From contig DETS01000038.1 of NCBI GenBank assembly GCA_002361735.1, positions 1 through 28,504 of the forward strand: a stretch of DNA of 28,504 nt, written 5' to 3'. The translations under genes and the position numbers were made by a program. Of the stretch, positions 7,678 to 16,028 are shown piece by piece. How positions within the stretch are numbered: the stretch's first letter is position 1; each line of letters begins with the position of its first letter. Below the pieces are notes generated by a model, which worked only from the letters and a program-made list of their open reading frames with translations, ran no database searches and was not told where the DNA came from. Source of the DNA: Lachnospiraceae bacterium UBA3282. GTDB taxonomy: Bacteria > Bacillota > Clostridia > Lachnospirales > Lachnospiraceae.

Positions 7678-7706
7678 ATCATACACGATAAATACTTACA
7701 CGTCAA
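7678..7706 (-). promoter_or_regulatory. SigmaA promoter of the Uma2 gene, with palindrome over the -10
   Basis: Minus strand TTGACG (7706-7701), 17-base spacer, TATGAT (7683-7678). The -10 lies inside the inverted repeat TTTATC-ATACAC-GATAAA (7675-7692), which could be an operator. The transcript leader before the Uma2 start would be about 140 bases. Confidence 0.75.
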
Positions 7707-7779
7707 GTGCTTTTTCCCAAAAAAAGTCAAAAAGAAAGCAATGTTTCGTCAGCAAAGTCTTTCCGACATATCCTGTCTC

Positions 7780-9696
7780 TTACAGCTCCTCCAGCTGCGC
7801 CAGCCAGAGCGCGGCGCTGGCATCCGACGGCATCCGCAGATCCCCTCTGGGCGAAAGCGCCACGCTTCCCACCTTAGGACCGTCCGGCAGGCAGGACCGC
7901 TTAAACTGCTGGGCAAAAAAGCGCTGATAAAAAATCTTTAACCACTTCAATATGACATCATTGTCATAAACTCCCGCAAACGCCAGACAGGCTACCCGAT
8001 ATACCTTCGCCGGCGCAAAGCCGCAGCGCAGCATATAATATAAGAAGAAATCGTGCAATTCGTAAGGCCCCACCAGATCCTCGGTCTTCTGGGAAATCAC
8101 GCCGTCCACCGGCGGTAAAAGCTCAGGGCTGACGGGCGTATCCAAAATATCCAGCAAAAGCGCCTTCAGCTTTTCCTCCTCGCAGGTGTCCGCGCAGTAA
8201 CGTACCAGATGCCGCACCAGCGTCTTCGGCACGCCCGCGTTCACGCCGTACATGGACATGTGATCTCCATTATAAGTCGCCCAGCCAAGCGCCAGCTCTG
8301 ACATATCCCCCGTGCCGATGACCAGCCCGCCCGTCTGGTTGGCGATATCCATCAGCACCTGGGTGCGCTCCCTTGCCTGTCCATTCTCATAGGTCACATC
8401 ATGACAGCCCTCCTCCTGACCGATATCGCGAAAATGTACCTTCACCGCTTCTTTGATATCCACCTCCCGCAGCGTCGTCCCAAGCAGCCGCGCCAGCTTA
8501 CAGGCATTGTCATAAGTTCTGTCGGTCGTGCCGAAACAAGGCATAGTAATAGATGTTATTTTATTTCGTTCCAATCCGAGAAGATCGAATGCCCGCACGG
8601 TCACCAACAGCGCAAGGGTCGAATCCAGACCGCCGGAGATCCCCAGCACCGCCGACCGGCAGCCGGTATGCTCGTAACGCTTTTTCAAACCGTAGGACTG
8701 GATGGACAAAATCTCATCGCAGCGTTTTTCCCGCTCCTGTGCTTGATCAGGCACAAAGGGTCTTGCCGAAAACCGTCTTTCCAAAAAGGTTTCTTCCTCC
8801 TCCATTGAAACAGGGACGATCTTGTGTGTGCGCAGGTTTTCTGCTTCTCCGCGATAGGAGCACATCCTGCGCCGCTCATGAGAAAGTCTGTGAATATCCA
8901 GATCCGCATAAATAACACCCGTTTCAAATCGTTTTGACCGTGCCAGCACTGTGCCGTTTTCCGCGATCAGATTGTGTCCGCCGAAAACAAGATCCTGGGT
9001 GGACTCCCCCTCTCCGGCGGACGCATAAACATAGCCTGTAATCTGTCTGGCGCTGGCGGATTTCACCAGCAGTTCCCGATAAGCATCCTTTCCCACTGTC
9101 TCATTGGAGGCGGAAAGATTGACGATCACCGTCGCTCCAGCCAGCGCATGCGCAGTCGCCGGAGATTCCGGCGCCCAGATATCCTCACAGATCTCACAGC
9201 CCACAGTCAGCCCCCGCACCGCATCTACCTGAAAAAGGATATCCGTTCCGAAAGGGATTTCCTTATCTTCATATAAAAAAGGCTCCGGCGCAAGGTTTCC
9301 CGGCTCAAAATGCCTTGTCTCGTAAAACTCCGCATAGGAAGGAATATACCGCTTGGGAATAAAGGCGAGAATCTCCCCGTCCTGCAAAACCGCCGCCACA
9401 TTGTAGAGCTTATGCTGCTTCACCAGCGGTAAGCCTACAAAAACGAGGGCGTCGCTGTCCTCCGTGGCTGCCTTTACCTCCGCCAGCGCATCCATGGTCT
9501 GCATTAACAAAATCTCCTGCAAAAAAAGATCGCCGCAGGTATAGCCTGTCAGACACAACTCCGGAAAGACGATTAATTTTGCGCCCCGCCGCAAAGCCTC
9601 CTCGATTCCCCTGCTGATTTCCTTTGCGTTATAAAAAGGATCCGCCACTTTGATTTTCGGCGTCACTGCCGCCACCTTCAAAAATCCCTGTTTCAT
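7780..9696 (-). CDS. nadE: Glutamine-dependent NAD+ synthase
   Basis: Two-domain enzyme that amidates nicotinic acid adenine dinucleotide to NAD+, taking ammonia from glutamine. The N-terminal nitrilase domain shows the E-K-C triad: E46 (FPELCLTGYTCGD), K115 (FIPKRYIPSY) and C170 (CEICEDIW). The C-terminal synthetase domain has the pyrophosphate loop SGGLDS at 354-359, then GTGDMSELALGW and the MSMYGVNAGVPKTLV segment. With the ATG at 9696 it is 638 residues, the usual size of the long form. The frame is open back to 9762, but that extension crosses an AT-rich promoter-like stretch with a TATACT at 9752-9747. The ribosome binding site is a rather distant AAGGA. It stands alone, after a 740-base spacer from hslO. 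Confidence 0.95.
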   Translation of the reverse strand: MKQGFLKVAAVTPKIKVADPFYNAKEISRGIEEALRRGAKLIVFPELCLTGYTCGDLFLQEILLMQTMDALAEVKAATEDSDALVFVGLPLVKQHKLYNVAAVLQDGEILAFIPKRYIPSYAEFYETRHFEPGNLAPEPFLYEDKEIPFGTDILFQVDAVRGLTVGCEICEDIWAPESPATAHALAGATVIVNLSASNETVGKDAYRELLVKSASARQITGYVYASAGEGESTQDLVFGGHNLIAENGTVLARSKRFETGVIYADLDIHRLSHERRRMCSYRGEAENLRTHKIVPVSMEEEETFLERRFSARPFVPDQAQEREKRCDEILSIQSYGLKKRYEHTGCRSAVLGISGGLDSTLALLVTVRAFDLLGLERNKITSITMPCFGTTDRTYDNACKLARLLGTTLREVDIKEAVKVHFRDIGQEEGCHDVTYENGQARERTQVLMDIANQTGGLVIGTGDMSELALGWATYNGDHMSMYGVNAGVPKTLVRHLVRYCADTCEEEKLKALLLDILDTPVSPELLPPVDGVISQKTEDLVGPYELHDFFLYYMLRCGFAPAKVYRVACLAFAGVYDNDVILKWLKIFYQRFFAQQFKRSCLPDGPKVGSVALSPRGDLRMPSDASAALWLAQLEEL

Positions 9697-9762
9697 CGTA
9701 TTTTGTAAATTCCTTCCTGCTTTTCTAAAAATATTTCTATAAAAATAGTATAACAAAATCAA

Positions 9763-10440
9763 AGCGCAAAATACAGTTTCTTAATTTTGTTTTTAAGCCG
9801 TTTTGATGTTGTTTTCCAAAAATCTGCTTCAATAGGATGCCGCTAAAAATATACGTTATGTTATGTATCACCCGCTATTTTTATGTTAACACGCGTTATT
9901 TTATACTCCGTTTTGTGCATAAATACAGGATTTCTTTCATTATGTGCCACTTGTTACTCATTTCGCCGCAAAAACGACATTCCGTTCAAATTCTCGCGTT
10001 AAATCTTGTTTTATTTTTTACGTCTTTTCTTCCGTGAGCTGTTGACAAAAAAGTAAGCGCCTCTTTCCGATAACATTCGCTATCCATTGCCCGCTCTTTC
10101 ACTCCTCCGATCAGCACCGGAGAGCGTCAAAAGAATTTCCATCCTATATCGATTTCATATACCCCGTTATTTTTCTTTCTCAGTTCCAATCATACCAGCC
10201 GTTCTTTTAGAGCGTCCTCTTTTCTAAACGCCACTGTTTTAGCGGCTTTTACCTCGTTCTTTATAAAATCACAGTCGATTTCGATTCGTGAGCCGCCCTT
10301 TTATCCCGTTTTCCAAGCGATTTTTATTTCGTATTTTTCAGTTCATCGTATTGAACATTAAATCTTGCTTTAATTCAATGTGTTATGCTTTACAGACCAC
10401 ACAGAACCCTTTCCTCACCGAATTTCTTTATCAGTTCCTC
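9763..10440. other. Gene-poor AT-rich spacer between hslO and nadE
   Basis: About 680 bases in which I see no convincing protein gene, tRNA or known RNA. Base composition shifts to AT-rich compared with the flanking genes. It holds a few weak signals: a TATACT (9752-9747, minus) that may be the nadE -10; a 33-codon minus frame at 10087-9986 without a clear ribosome binding site; an imperfect stem at 10092-10126 (CGCTCT/AGAGCG with an inner CTCCG/CGGAG); and scattered CCGYTATTTTT-like words on the plus strand. It may be an eroded gene or harbour an unannotated RNA. Confidence 0.5.
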
Positions 10441-11307
10441 TCAGGCCAGGTTTTTGATCTCCTCCGCTGTGAAAACATAGTTTTTGCCGCAAAAATGACA
10501 GTGCAGTTCCACATCCTTCCCCTCGTTGATCAATTCCTGTCTGTCTTCCCTGCCCAGGCTTAAAAGCACCTTCTCCACCCGCTGTCTGCTGCAATCGCAT
10601 TGGAAGGACACGGGATGCCGGTCCGTGATTTCCACCCCGAATTCTCCCAGCACACTTTCCAGGATTTCCTCGGGATTCTTCCCTTTCTCCAGCAATTCCG
10701 TTACAGATGTTATGTTTGCCAGCTTCTTTTCCAGACGACCGATCACTTCCTCCGAAGTAAAGGGCATGAGCTGGATGATAAAGCCGCCCGCCTGCCGCAC
10801 GGTATTATCGCGGTTCATCAAAACGCCCAGCGCCACGACGGAAGGTACCTGCTCGGAAGCCGCAAAATAATAGGTCAGATCGTCCGCAATCTCTCCCGTC
10901 TGTAAGGCGATCGTTGAGGAATACGGCTCCTTGAGCCCCATGTCTTTCATCACATGCAAAACGCCCGTGCCGATCACGCCGCCCACATCCAACTTTCCCA
11001 CGCTGTTTGGCGGCATCATCGCCTGCGGATTGTCCGCATAGCCTTTCACATGCCCCAGAGAATCCGCCGTCGCGGTCAGTCCGTGCACGGGGCCTTCGCC
11101 GTTTATCTGCAAGGTGAGAATATCCTTTTCACCCTTTAACATACTGCCCATCATCAAAGCGCCTGTCATCAGCCTGCCCAAGGCCGCCGTCACCACGGGG
11201 CTGGTATCGTGGGCTGCCCGCGCGTATTCCACCAGTTCTCTCGAAGTCACCGCAAAAGCGCGAATCTGCGCGTCTGCCGCCGTTGCTCGAATCATGTAGT
11301 CTTCCAT
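10441..11307 (-). CDS. hslO: Redox-regulated chaperone Hsp33
   Basis: Cytoplasmic holdase activated by oxidation and unfolding. The C-terminal zinc switch is complete: C237 and C239 (CDCS), C270 and C273 (CHFC). Upstream are the family blocks AHDTSPVVTAALGRLMTGALMMG and NGEGPVHGLTATADSLGHVKGY. With the ATG at 11307 the protein is 288 residues, typical for the family; AAAGGG lies about 9 bases before it. Upstream in-frame ATGs lack suitable ribosome binding sites. It starts 41 bases after the methyltransferase stop codon and is probably cotranscribed with it. No terminator with a U-run was seen after it; the AT-rich spacer follows. Confidence 0.95.
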   Translation of the reverse strand: MEDYMIRATAADAQIRAFAVTSRELVEYARAAHDTSPVVTAALGRLMTGALMMGSMLKGEKDILTLQINGEGPVHGLTATADSLGHVKGYADNPQAMMPPNSVGKLDVGGVIGTGVLHVMKDMGLKEPYSSTIALQTGEIADDLTYYFAASEQVPSVVALGVLMNRDNTVRQAGGFIIQLMPFTSEEVIGRLEKKLANITSVTELLEKGKNPEEILESVLGEFGVEITDRHPVSFQCDCSRQRVEKVLLSLGREDRQELINEGKDVELHCHFCGKNYVFTAEEIKNLA

Positions 11308-11348
11308 ATGAATTTTCCCTTTCTGACTCATTCTATTACACACGTTAT

Positions 11349-12287
11349 TTATATCTCATCCATCATAATACTCTGATTTGCCTTTGTCTTGGTTCCCTTT
11401 CTCGCCACCACATAGATGCGCTCGCTCTCCTGCCTCACCTCACCGTGGGTATCGGCGTCCAGCGCTTCCAAAAATTCCAGTCCCGCCCGCTCGAGAAGCC
11501 TCTTCATCTGCGAAAGGCGATAGCCGCGCTGGTAATGCACCTCCTGAAAGCGGCGAAACAGCTGTCCCTCCGCCACGAACACCGTCAGATCGTACTCATT
11601 GATCTCCTCGTCCTCATGATAGTAGTTTTCCCAGATAAAGCTGCAATCTTCCCGATTTTCCGCGATGGTGGCGTCCCCGATCACCGTCCGATACTTGTAG
11701 ACGGTATTAAAATCAAAGACAAAGATGCCCTGCGGGTAAAGATAATTATTCACCCTTTCAAAAGTCTGCACAATATCTTCCTCGTCGAGCAGGTAATTGA
11801 GGCTGTCACAGACGCTGACCACGGCGCCCACCGTGCCGAAAAGCTCCAATTCCCGCATATCCTGCAAGAGATAGAGGATATCGAGCCCTGAACGCTCCCG
11901 CTTCTCCATGGCAATCCGCAGCATTTCCTCCGCATTATCCACGCCGATCATATCAAAGCCTTCGCGGGCCAAGAGTTCCGTCAGCGTGCCTGTCCCGCAG
12001 CCGAGGTCGAGGACGGTGTTTCGCTCCTGCCTTAACTTCTCGTCTACGGTTTCCAAGTCTGTTCCCATACCCTCAACAGACATTGCTGTCGTTTGCCCGG
12101 CATCCGCAGGCTTTCTCAGGCCCTCTTTTATGACGCTTATGTCATTTTCGCCGTTTACTACCGTTTCCGTCGCATCGCCCACACCATACCGCCGAAAAAC
12201 GCCCAGCAAAAATTCGCACCACTCCTCGTAGGGCGTGTCGTCCATCAATTCATCATAAACTTGCGCAAAATCTGTGTATGCTTCCAT
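11349..12287 (-). CDS. Class I SAM-dependent methyltransferase with an internal insertion
   Basis: A 312-residue Rossmann-fold methyltransferase. The N-terminus AYTDFAQVYDELMDDTPYEEW is typical of a Firmicutes family usually about 250 residues long. The SAM-binding motif I is VLDLGCGTGTLTELL (residues 92-106), followed by GVDNAEEML and VSVCDSLNYLLDEED. Residues about 40-88 are extra: in relatives the N-terminal helices run almost directly into motif I, whereas here a polar, low-complexity-looking segment intervenes. The substrate is unknown. The ATG at 12287 has a poor ribosome binding site but is preceded at three bases by the stop codon of a 17-codon frame that has a good one, suggesting translational coupling. 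hslO follows after 41 bases. Confidence 0.85.
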   Translation of the reverse strand: MEAYTDFAQVYDELMDDTPYEEWCEFLLGVFRRYGVGDATETVVNGENDISVIKEGLRKPADAGQTTAMSVEGMGTDLETVDEKLRQERNTVLDLGCGTGTLTELLAREGFDMIGVDNAEEMLRIAMEKRERSGLDILYLLQDMRELELFGTVGAVVSVCDSLNYLLDEEDIVQTFERVNNYLYPQGIFVFDFNTVYKYRTVIGDATIAENREDCSFIWENYYHEDEEINEYDLTVFVAEGQLFRRFQEVHYQRGYRLSQMKRLLERAGLEFLEALDADTHGEVRQESERIYVVARKGTKTKANQSIMMDEI

Positions 12288-12290
12288 CTG

Positions 12291-12344
12291 TCAATCCGTC
12301 CCGTTATTTCTTCTCCGGTATTTTCCATTGCGATCTCGAATCAT
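12291..12344 (-). CDS. Possible 17-residue upstream frame coupled to the methyltransferase
   Basis: ATG at 12344 with AGGAG five bases upstream (12350-12354) opens a 17-codon frame rich in Arg and Asn whose TGA ends three bases before the methyltransferase ATG. The methyltransferase itself lacks a clear ribosome binding site. It could work by translational re-initiation rather than as a functional peptide. It is short enough to be chance. Confidence 0.25.
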   Translation of the reverse strand: MIRDRNGKYRRRNNGTD

Positions 12345-12375
12345 TTCCGCTCCTACCTGCACCTTTTGTTCAAGT

Positions 12376-15315
12376 TCATTGCAGGGGCAGGCGAAGCGTC
12401 TCGTTTACAAACTCCAGCTTCCCGTCAAATTTCCCCGTCTGTTCGCCCACTCTTTGCAAAGGGAAGACAAAGGTCGCGTGTTCCTCAAAGGGTTCGTTGC
12501 TCCCCAGACTGCCTGCCTTCTTCCTCTCTCCCACAATAAGGATCGTCTCTCCCGGCCTGCCCTGCACGCGCAAATCCACCCATTCGCCTCTGGGCAGGGT
12601 ATAGTCAAAGGTATACGTCCGCCCTTCTCTGGTAAAACCGACTTTACCCGTCCCCGGTTCCGCCGCGTAAAAAGCCCATTTGCCGTAAGCGCAGTCACCC
12701 TCCGCAATGATCTGTTCCTTTCCGCCGTCCGGCTCCAAATACACTCTCATTTTTTTGGTAAAATATTCCGGCTCCAAATACTCCTTTTCATCCGACATAT
12801 CATTCCTTAGCAGTTCCTGATTTTCCAGTCGAAGCTGCAATCGTTCCCAAGCCACTGACTGTCTTTGGGAAGTCCCTAACCTGTCCGCCCCCCACAATTT
12901 ATCAGGCAGCACTCCCAACGGCTCTTGAAACCGCTCATAGATATCATATTCACTGATTCCCACATCCAGACTGCCGCACATATCGTTCCAGATCATGTAG
13001 GCTGCCCCCAGCATCTGCGGGGAATAAGAAGGAATCGTCTCAATCCGATTGTAGTCATAAAAGCGGTTTGGCGCCCAGTTTTCATACAATTCCCTGCAAT
13101 CCAAGCGGTCGTAGCCGCCGCCCGGTATGATGTAAAGGTGATTGTTCTGCATATTGACGAGGGAATACCCCGCCTCGTACATTTCCATCGGATCCGCCCA
13201 GACCGTACTCCAGATATTCATCTGCAGATTTTCCGGGGAAGGCTTCGTCGTGCCGCCCATGTTGCTGAGGCTCCCCCACAGCCGCACGGTTTTTCCCGTC
13301 TCCTGCACCAGATCGTTGATTCTGTTCAGATATTGTCTGTACTGCTCGCCGTCGCCGTAATACTCGTCCATACCGATATTTACAATTTCCGCCTCCCGAA
13401 AAGCGCCTTTTCCCTCATCCAGCGCCTCCCGCCAGATGTTCTCCACAAAAGCGACAGCTTTGTCATTTGCCAGATCGACCTGGTCCACCGATTCATTGGC
13501 GGTACGCAGGGCATACTCCGGATAACGCTTTGTGATCGCGAGGGAATGCGCGGGGGTATCAATCTCCGGCACGACTGTCACACCGTAAGTTTTCGCCGTG
13601 GCGATAAACTGCGCAAATTCCTCTTTCGTATAGGTGTAATCCTGTGGTGCATCGGCCTTTCCGTATGCGTGCACGCCCAAAACGCCCGATTGCAGGCGAA
13701 ATGCGTTCTCCGCTGTCATGGCCTGTTCCGCCGAACCGGTAAGCCCGCTGGTGGCAAGAATCTCATTGTCATTGAGATGAATCTGCAAATCGTTCATCTT
13801 ATACCATGACATCGCCTCCATCATCGCGTAGAGCACGTCAAGGGACACCGCCTTTCTCGCCACGTCGATCCCGAACCCTCTCACCGCATAGAGAGGATAG
13901 TCGCGAATCCGCCCCTGCGGCGCGGCTTCTGCCTCATTGCGTTCGGTAAACAGCATCTGCATCAGGGTGACGCTTCCCCAGCGAAGCCCTGTCGCCGTTT
14001 CCGCCTTTATGACACATCTGTCAGTTATGTCACAGGTATATCCTTCCTCTCCGAGACCGTTTTCTTCTTTCGCATAGCCCAGATAGATATCGCCCTCTCT
14101 CAGCTCCTCCTCCGTCCCTTTTATGACGGTCAAGCGAGTCTGGAAATCCCTGTGTTTCTCGCATTGATCCGCCAAAAGCGCAGCCACGTTTCGCAGCGCC
14201 GTCTCATCCGCCCTTGCCGCTTCATCAGCATTTTGTGCTCCACCTGCCGCTGCCGTCAACAACGGCGCTTCTCCATTTACGCTCCTTCTTTCCCTGTTTT
14301 TCGGCGGGCAGCTGTCAGTGTCTATAATAATCCGCGAATTTTTTTTCAGATAAAAACTGCCCCTGCCGCCGCGCCACTCCGCAATCGAAGGAATGATCCC
14401 TGCGGGACAGGCATTGACACCCGATATCTCATCCCGCGCCCATTCTATTTCGCCATCCGCGTCAGTACTTCCTGTTTCCGGCATCTTTGACGCGTTCTGA
14501 TCCGCTGCCGGCACCTTCGCCACAAAGGAAACCTCCCGCGTCCCCTCCCTGCCGCTCTTATCCTCCACGCGATAGCCAACCGTCACTTCTTTATCCTGAA
14601 TATTGTCATAGACTGTGCCGTCCGCCCCAATCACCTGCTCTAAGTCCGCACCGATCAGCGTGACCTGAAATCCGTCGGGTATCTCAGGCATCACAAGTCT
14701 CCGTCCTTCCGCCGTTTTTTCAATAACAGGTGTTTTCAATTTATAGGCCGTGGGCTTGTCCGCATAGACCTCGAACTCATAGAGGGAAACATTCTGGTAA
14801 AGGTTGGAAAAATCCGCTTCCTCCTTGGACACTTCTTCGGTAGAAAGCCGCAGAAAGCGCAGGCTGACAGGCTCGTCCAAAACAATCTCCTGTGTAAGCG
14901 TCTCCGGCGCGCTCTCAAAGGATGCCAGCGTCTCGTAAGCCGCGCCGTCCACAGAACCTTCCAGCGCGTAGGAAATCACGTTTGCCCGCTCCCATTTGAG
15001 AACAACAAAAGAAACTGAAATTTCTTCCGGAAATTCCAGCCCAATAAAGTGGGAGGCGTCCTCCCTGTTATTTTCGCTTGACCAGCGGGAAGCCCTGTCC
15101 TCATCGTTGCCGTCGATTGCCATCTGCGCAGACAAAGCTTCCTGTTCCACGCTGTCCGCAGTGGCTTTTACGCCCTTTTTCAGAGCCAGATTCGGATTCC
15201 GGTTTCCAAAAGAATGCCCCCGAAGCAGAACGCCGACCAGACCAAACGCCGCCAAAACAACTGCCAGAGCCGCCACTGCCAACACATATTTTTTTCTGTT
15301 CCCGTTCTTATTCAT
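12376..15315 (-). CDS. Membrane-anchored family 20 glycoside hydrolase (beta-N-acetylhexosaminidase) with F5/8-type C domain
   Basis: A 979-residue surface enzyme expected to remove beta-linked N-acetylhexosamine from glycans. An uncleaved-looking anchor or signal helix is at about residues 10-32. An F5/8 type C (CBM32-like) domain follows (NLALKKGVKATADS to LYEFEVYAD, about 40-195), then an Ig-like stretch, a GH20 N-terminal domain (IPSIAEWRGGRGSFYL) and the catalytic barrel: RGFGIDVARKAVSLDVLYAM, VVPEIDTPAHSLAITKRYPE and the catalytic Asp-Glu pair D650-E651 in VNIGMDEYYGDG. This supports substrate-assisted catalysis. The start at 15315 is chosen over 15327 because a weak GGGA precedes it; both are poor. 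It lies 35 bases after the small exporter gene and 88 bases before the methyltransferase. Confidence 0.9.
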   Translation of the reverse strand: MNKNGNRKKYVLAVAALAVVLAAFGLVGVLLRGHSFGNRNPNLALKKGVKATADSVEQEALSAQMAIDGNDEDRASRWSSENNREDASHFIGLEFPEEISVSFVVLKWERANVISYALEGSVDGAAYETLASFESAPETLTQEIVLDEPVSLRFLRLSTEEVSKEEADFSNLYQNVSLYEFEVYADKPTAYKLKTPVIEKTAEGRRLVMPEIPDGFQVTLIGADLEQVIGADGTVYDNIQDKEVTVGYRVEDKSGREGTREVSFVAKVPAADQNASKMPETGSTDADGEIEWARDEISGVNACPAGIIPSIAEWRGGRGSFYLKKNSRIIIDTDSCPPKNRERRSVNGEAPLLTAAAGGAQNADEAARADETALRNVAALLADQCEKHRDFQTRLTVIKGTEEELREGDIYLGYAKEENGLGEEGYTCDITDRCVIKAETATGLRWGSVTLMQMLFTERNEAEAAPQGRIRDYPLYAVRGFGIDVARKAVSLDVLYAMMEAMSWYKMNDLQIHLNDNEILATSGLTGSAEQAMTAENAFRLQSGVLGVHAYGKADAPQDYTYTKEEFAQFIATAKTYGVTVVPEIDTPAHSLAITKRYPEYALRTANESVDQVDLANDKAVAFVENIWREALDEGKGAFREAEIVNIGMDEYYGDGEQYRQYLNRINDLVQETGKTVRLWGSLSNMGGTTKPSPENLQMNIWSTVWADPMEMYEAGYSLVNMQNNHLYIIPGGGYDRLDCRELYENWAPNRFYDYNRIETIPSYSPQMLGAAYMIWNDMCGSLDVGISEYDIYERFQEPLGVLPDKLWGADRLGTSQRQSVAWERLQLRLENQELLRNDMSDEKEYLEPEYFTKKMRVYLEPDGGKEQIIAEGDCAYGKWAFYAAEPGTGKVGFTREGRTYTFDYTLPRGEWVDLRVQGRPGETILIVGERKKAGSLGSNEPFEEHATFVFPLQRVGEQTGKFDGKLEFVNETLRLPLQ

Positions 15316-15350
15316 CCGTGATCCCATCCGTCAAGGTACCGCAGCTCTTC

Positions 15351-15851
15351 CTAACTTACCAGCGCGCCCAGAAGCCCGTAAGATAAGAAGGACATGATCA
15401 CCGTCGCAATGGCAATGCCCAGAAGCTCCGCAAGGATCGCCTTCTTAAAGTCCACATCCAACAGCGCGGCAATCAAAGAACCCGTCCACGCGCCCGTACC
15501 GGGAAGGGGAATCCCCACGAACAGCACCAGACCCCAAAATTCATAACGCTTGATATTATCGCTCTTGCTCATGGCACGGTTTTCCAATTTCTCAATGATG
15601 CCACGGAAAAGCTTTACTTTTTTCAGCAACTTAAAAATCTGCTTGATAAACAGCAGAATAAAGGGAATCGGGATGATATTCCCAATGATGCAGATCGGAA
15701 TCGCCGTAGTGATCGGCACCTGCAAAAGCTTGGACACGATCAGCCCGCCGCGCAGCTCCAAGATCGGTACCATGGAGATGATGAAGACCACGATCTCCTT
15801 GCTTACATATCTCCCTAAAGTATTGGCAAATGCCACCGCTAAACTTTCCAT
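15351..15851 (-). CDS. Small multi-drug export family membrane protein (COG2426)
   Basis: A 166-residue integral membrane protein with four hydrophobic segments. The family marks are VPILELRGGLIVSKL near residues 28-42, the conserved LFVGIPLPGTGAWTG near 112-126, and a final hydrophobic helix. The family name (Sm_multidrug_ex) is historical and transport of drugs has not been generally shown. The ATG at 15851 has GGAGG upstream and a closer AGGA. It is preceded by a 177-base spacer containing a 17-base palindrome (15955-15971) and a weak TTGAAA/TATTAA promoter candidate, so it may start the unit that continues with the hexosaminidase, methyltransferase and hslO. Confidence 0.88.
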   Translation of the reverse strand: MESLAVAFANTLGRYVSKEIVVFIISMVPILELRGGLIVSKLLQVPITTAIPICIIGNIIPIPFILLFIKQIFKLLKKVKLFRGIIEKLENRAMSKSDNIKRYEFWGLVLFVGIPLPGTGAWTGSLIAALLDVDFKKAILAELLGIAIATVIMSFLSYGLLGALVS

Positions 15852-15954
15852 AACTATCCTATTCCTCCGCTTATTTTTGTTAAATCCAAATTTAATAAAC
15901 TAAAATTATCCCATTTTTCAAGGCTTTCGACGGATTTTCCTTCTCATGTTATAT

Positions 15955-15971
15955 GTATATGTATCATATAC
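15955..15971. repeat. 17-base palindrome upstream of the COG2426 gene
   Basis: GTATATG-TAT-CATATAC, a perfect seven-base inverted repeat with a three-base centre, in the AT-rich spacer between hisC and the COG2426 gene. Its size and symmetry fit the operator of a dimeric regulator, but the AT-rich composition raises the chance of coincidence. Confidence 0.4.
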
Positions 15972-16028
15972 GTACGAAAAACACTTTATACTGCTTAATC
16001 TTTCAAAAAATGCCGCCATGCCTGCCTT

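Noticed and set aside
10042..10075. Plus-strand TTGACA followed by GATAAC as a promoter
   Set aside because: The spacing is over 20 bases and no plus-strand gene follows.
9986..10087. 33-codon minus frame between hslO and nadE
   Set aside because: No convincing ribosome binding site and no recognisable motif; kept only as a remark on the spacer.
12925..13809. 294-codon plus-strand open frame opposite the hexosaminidase gene
   Set aside because: It lies wholly antisense to an intact, well-recognised catalytic domain, has no ribosome binding site of note and its translation is rich in His, Arg and Ile without any known motif.
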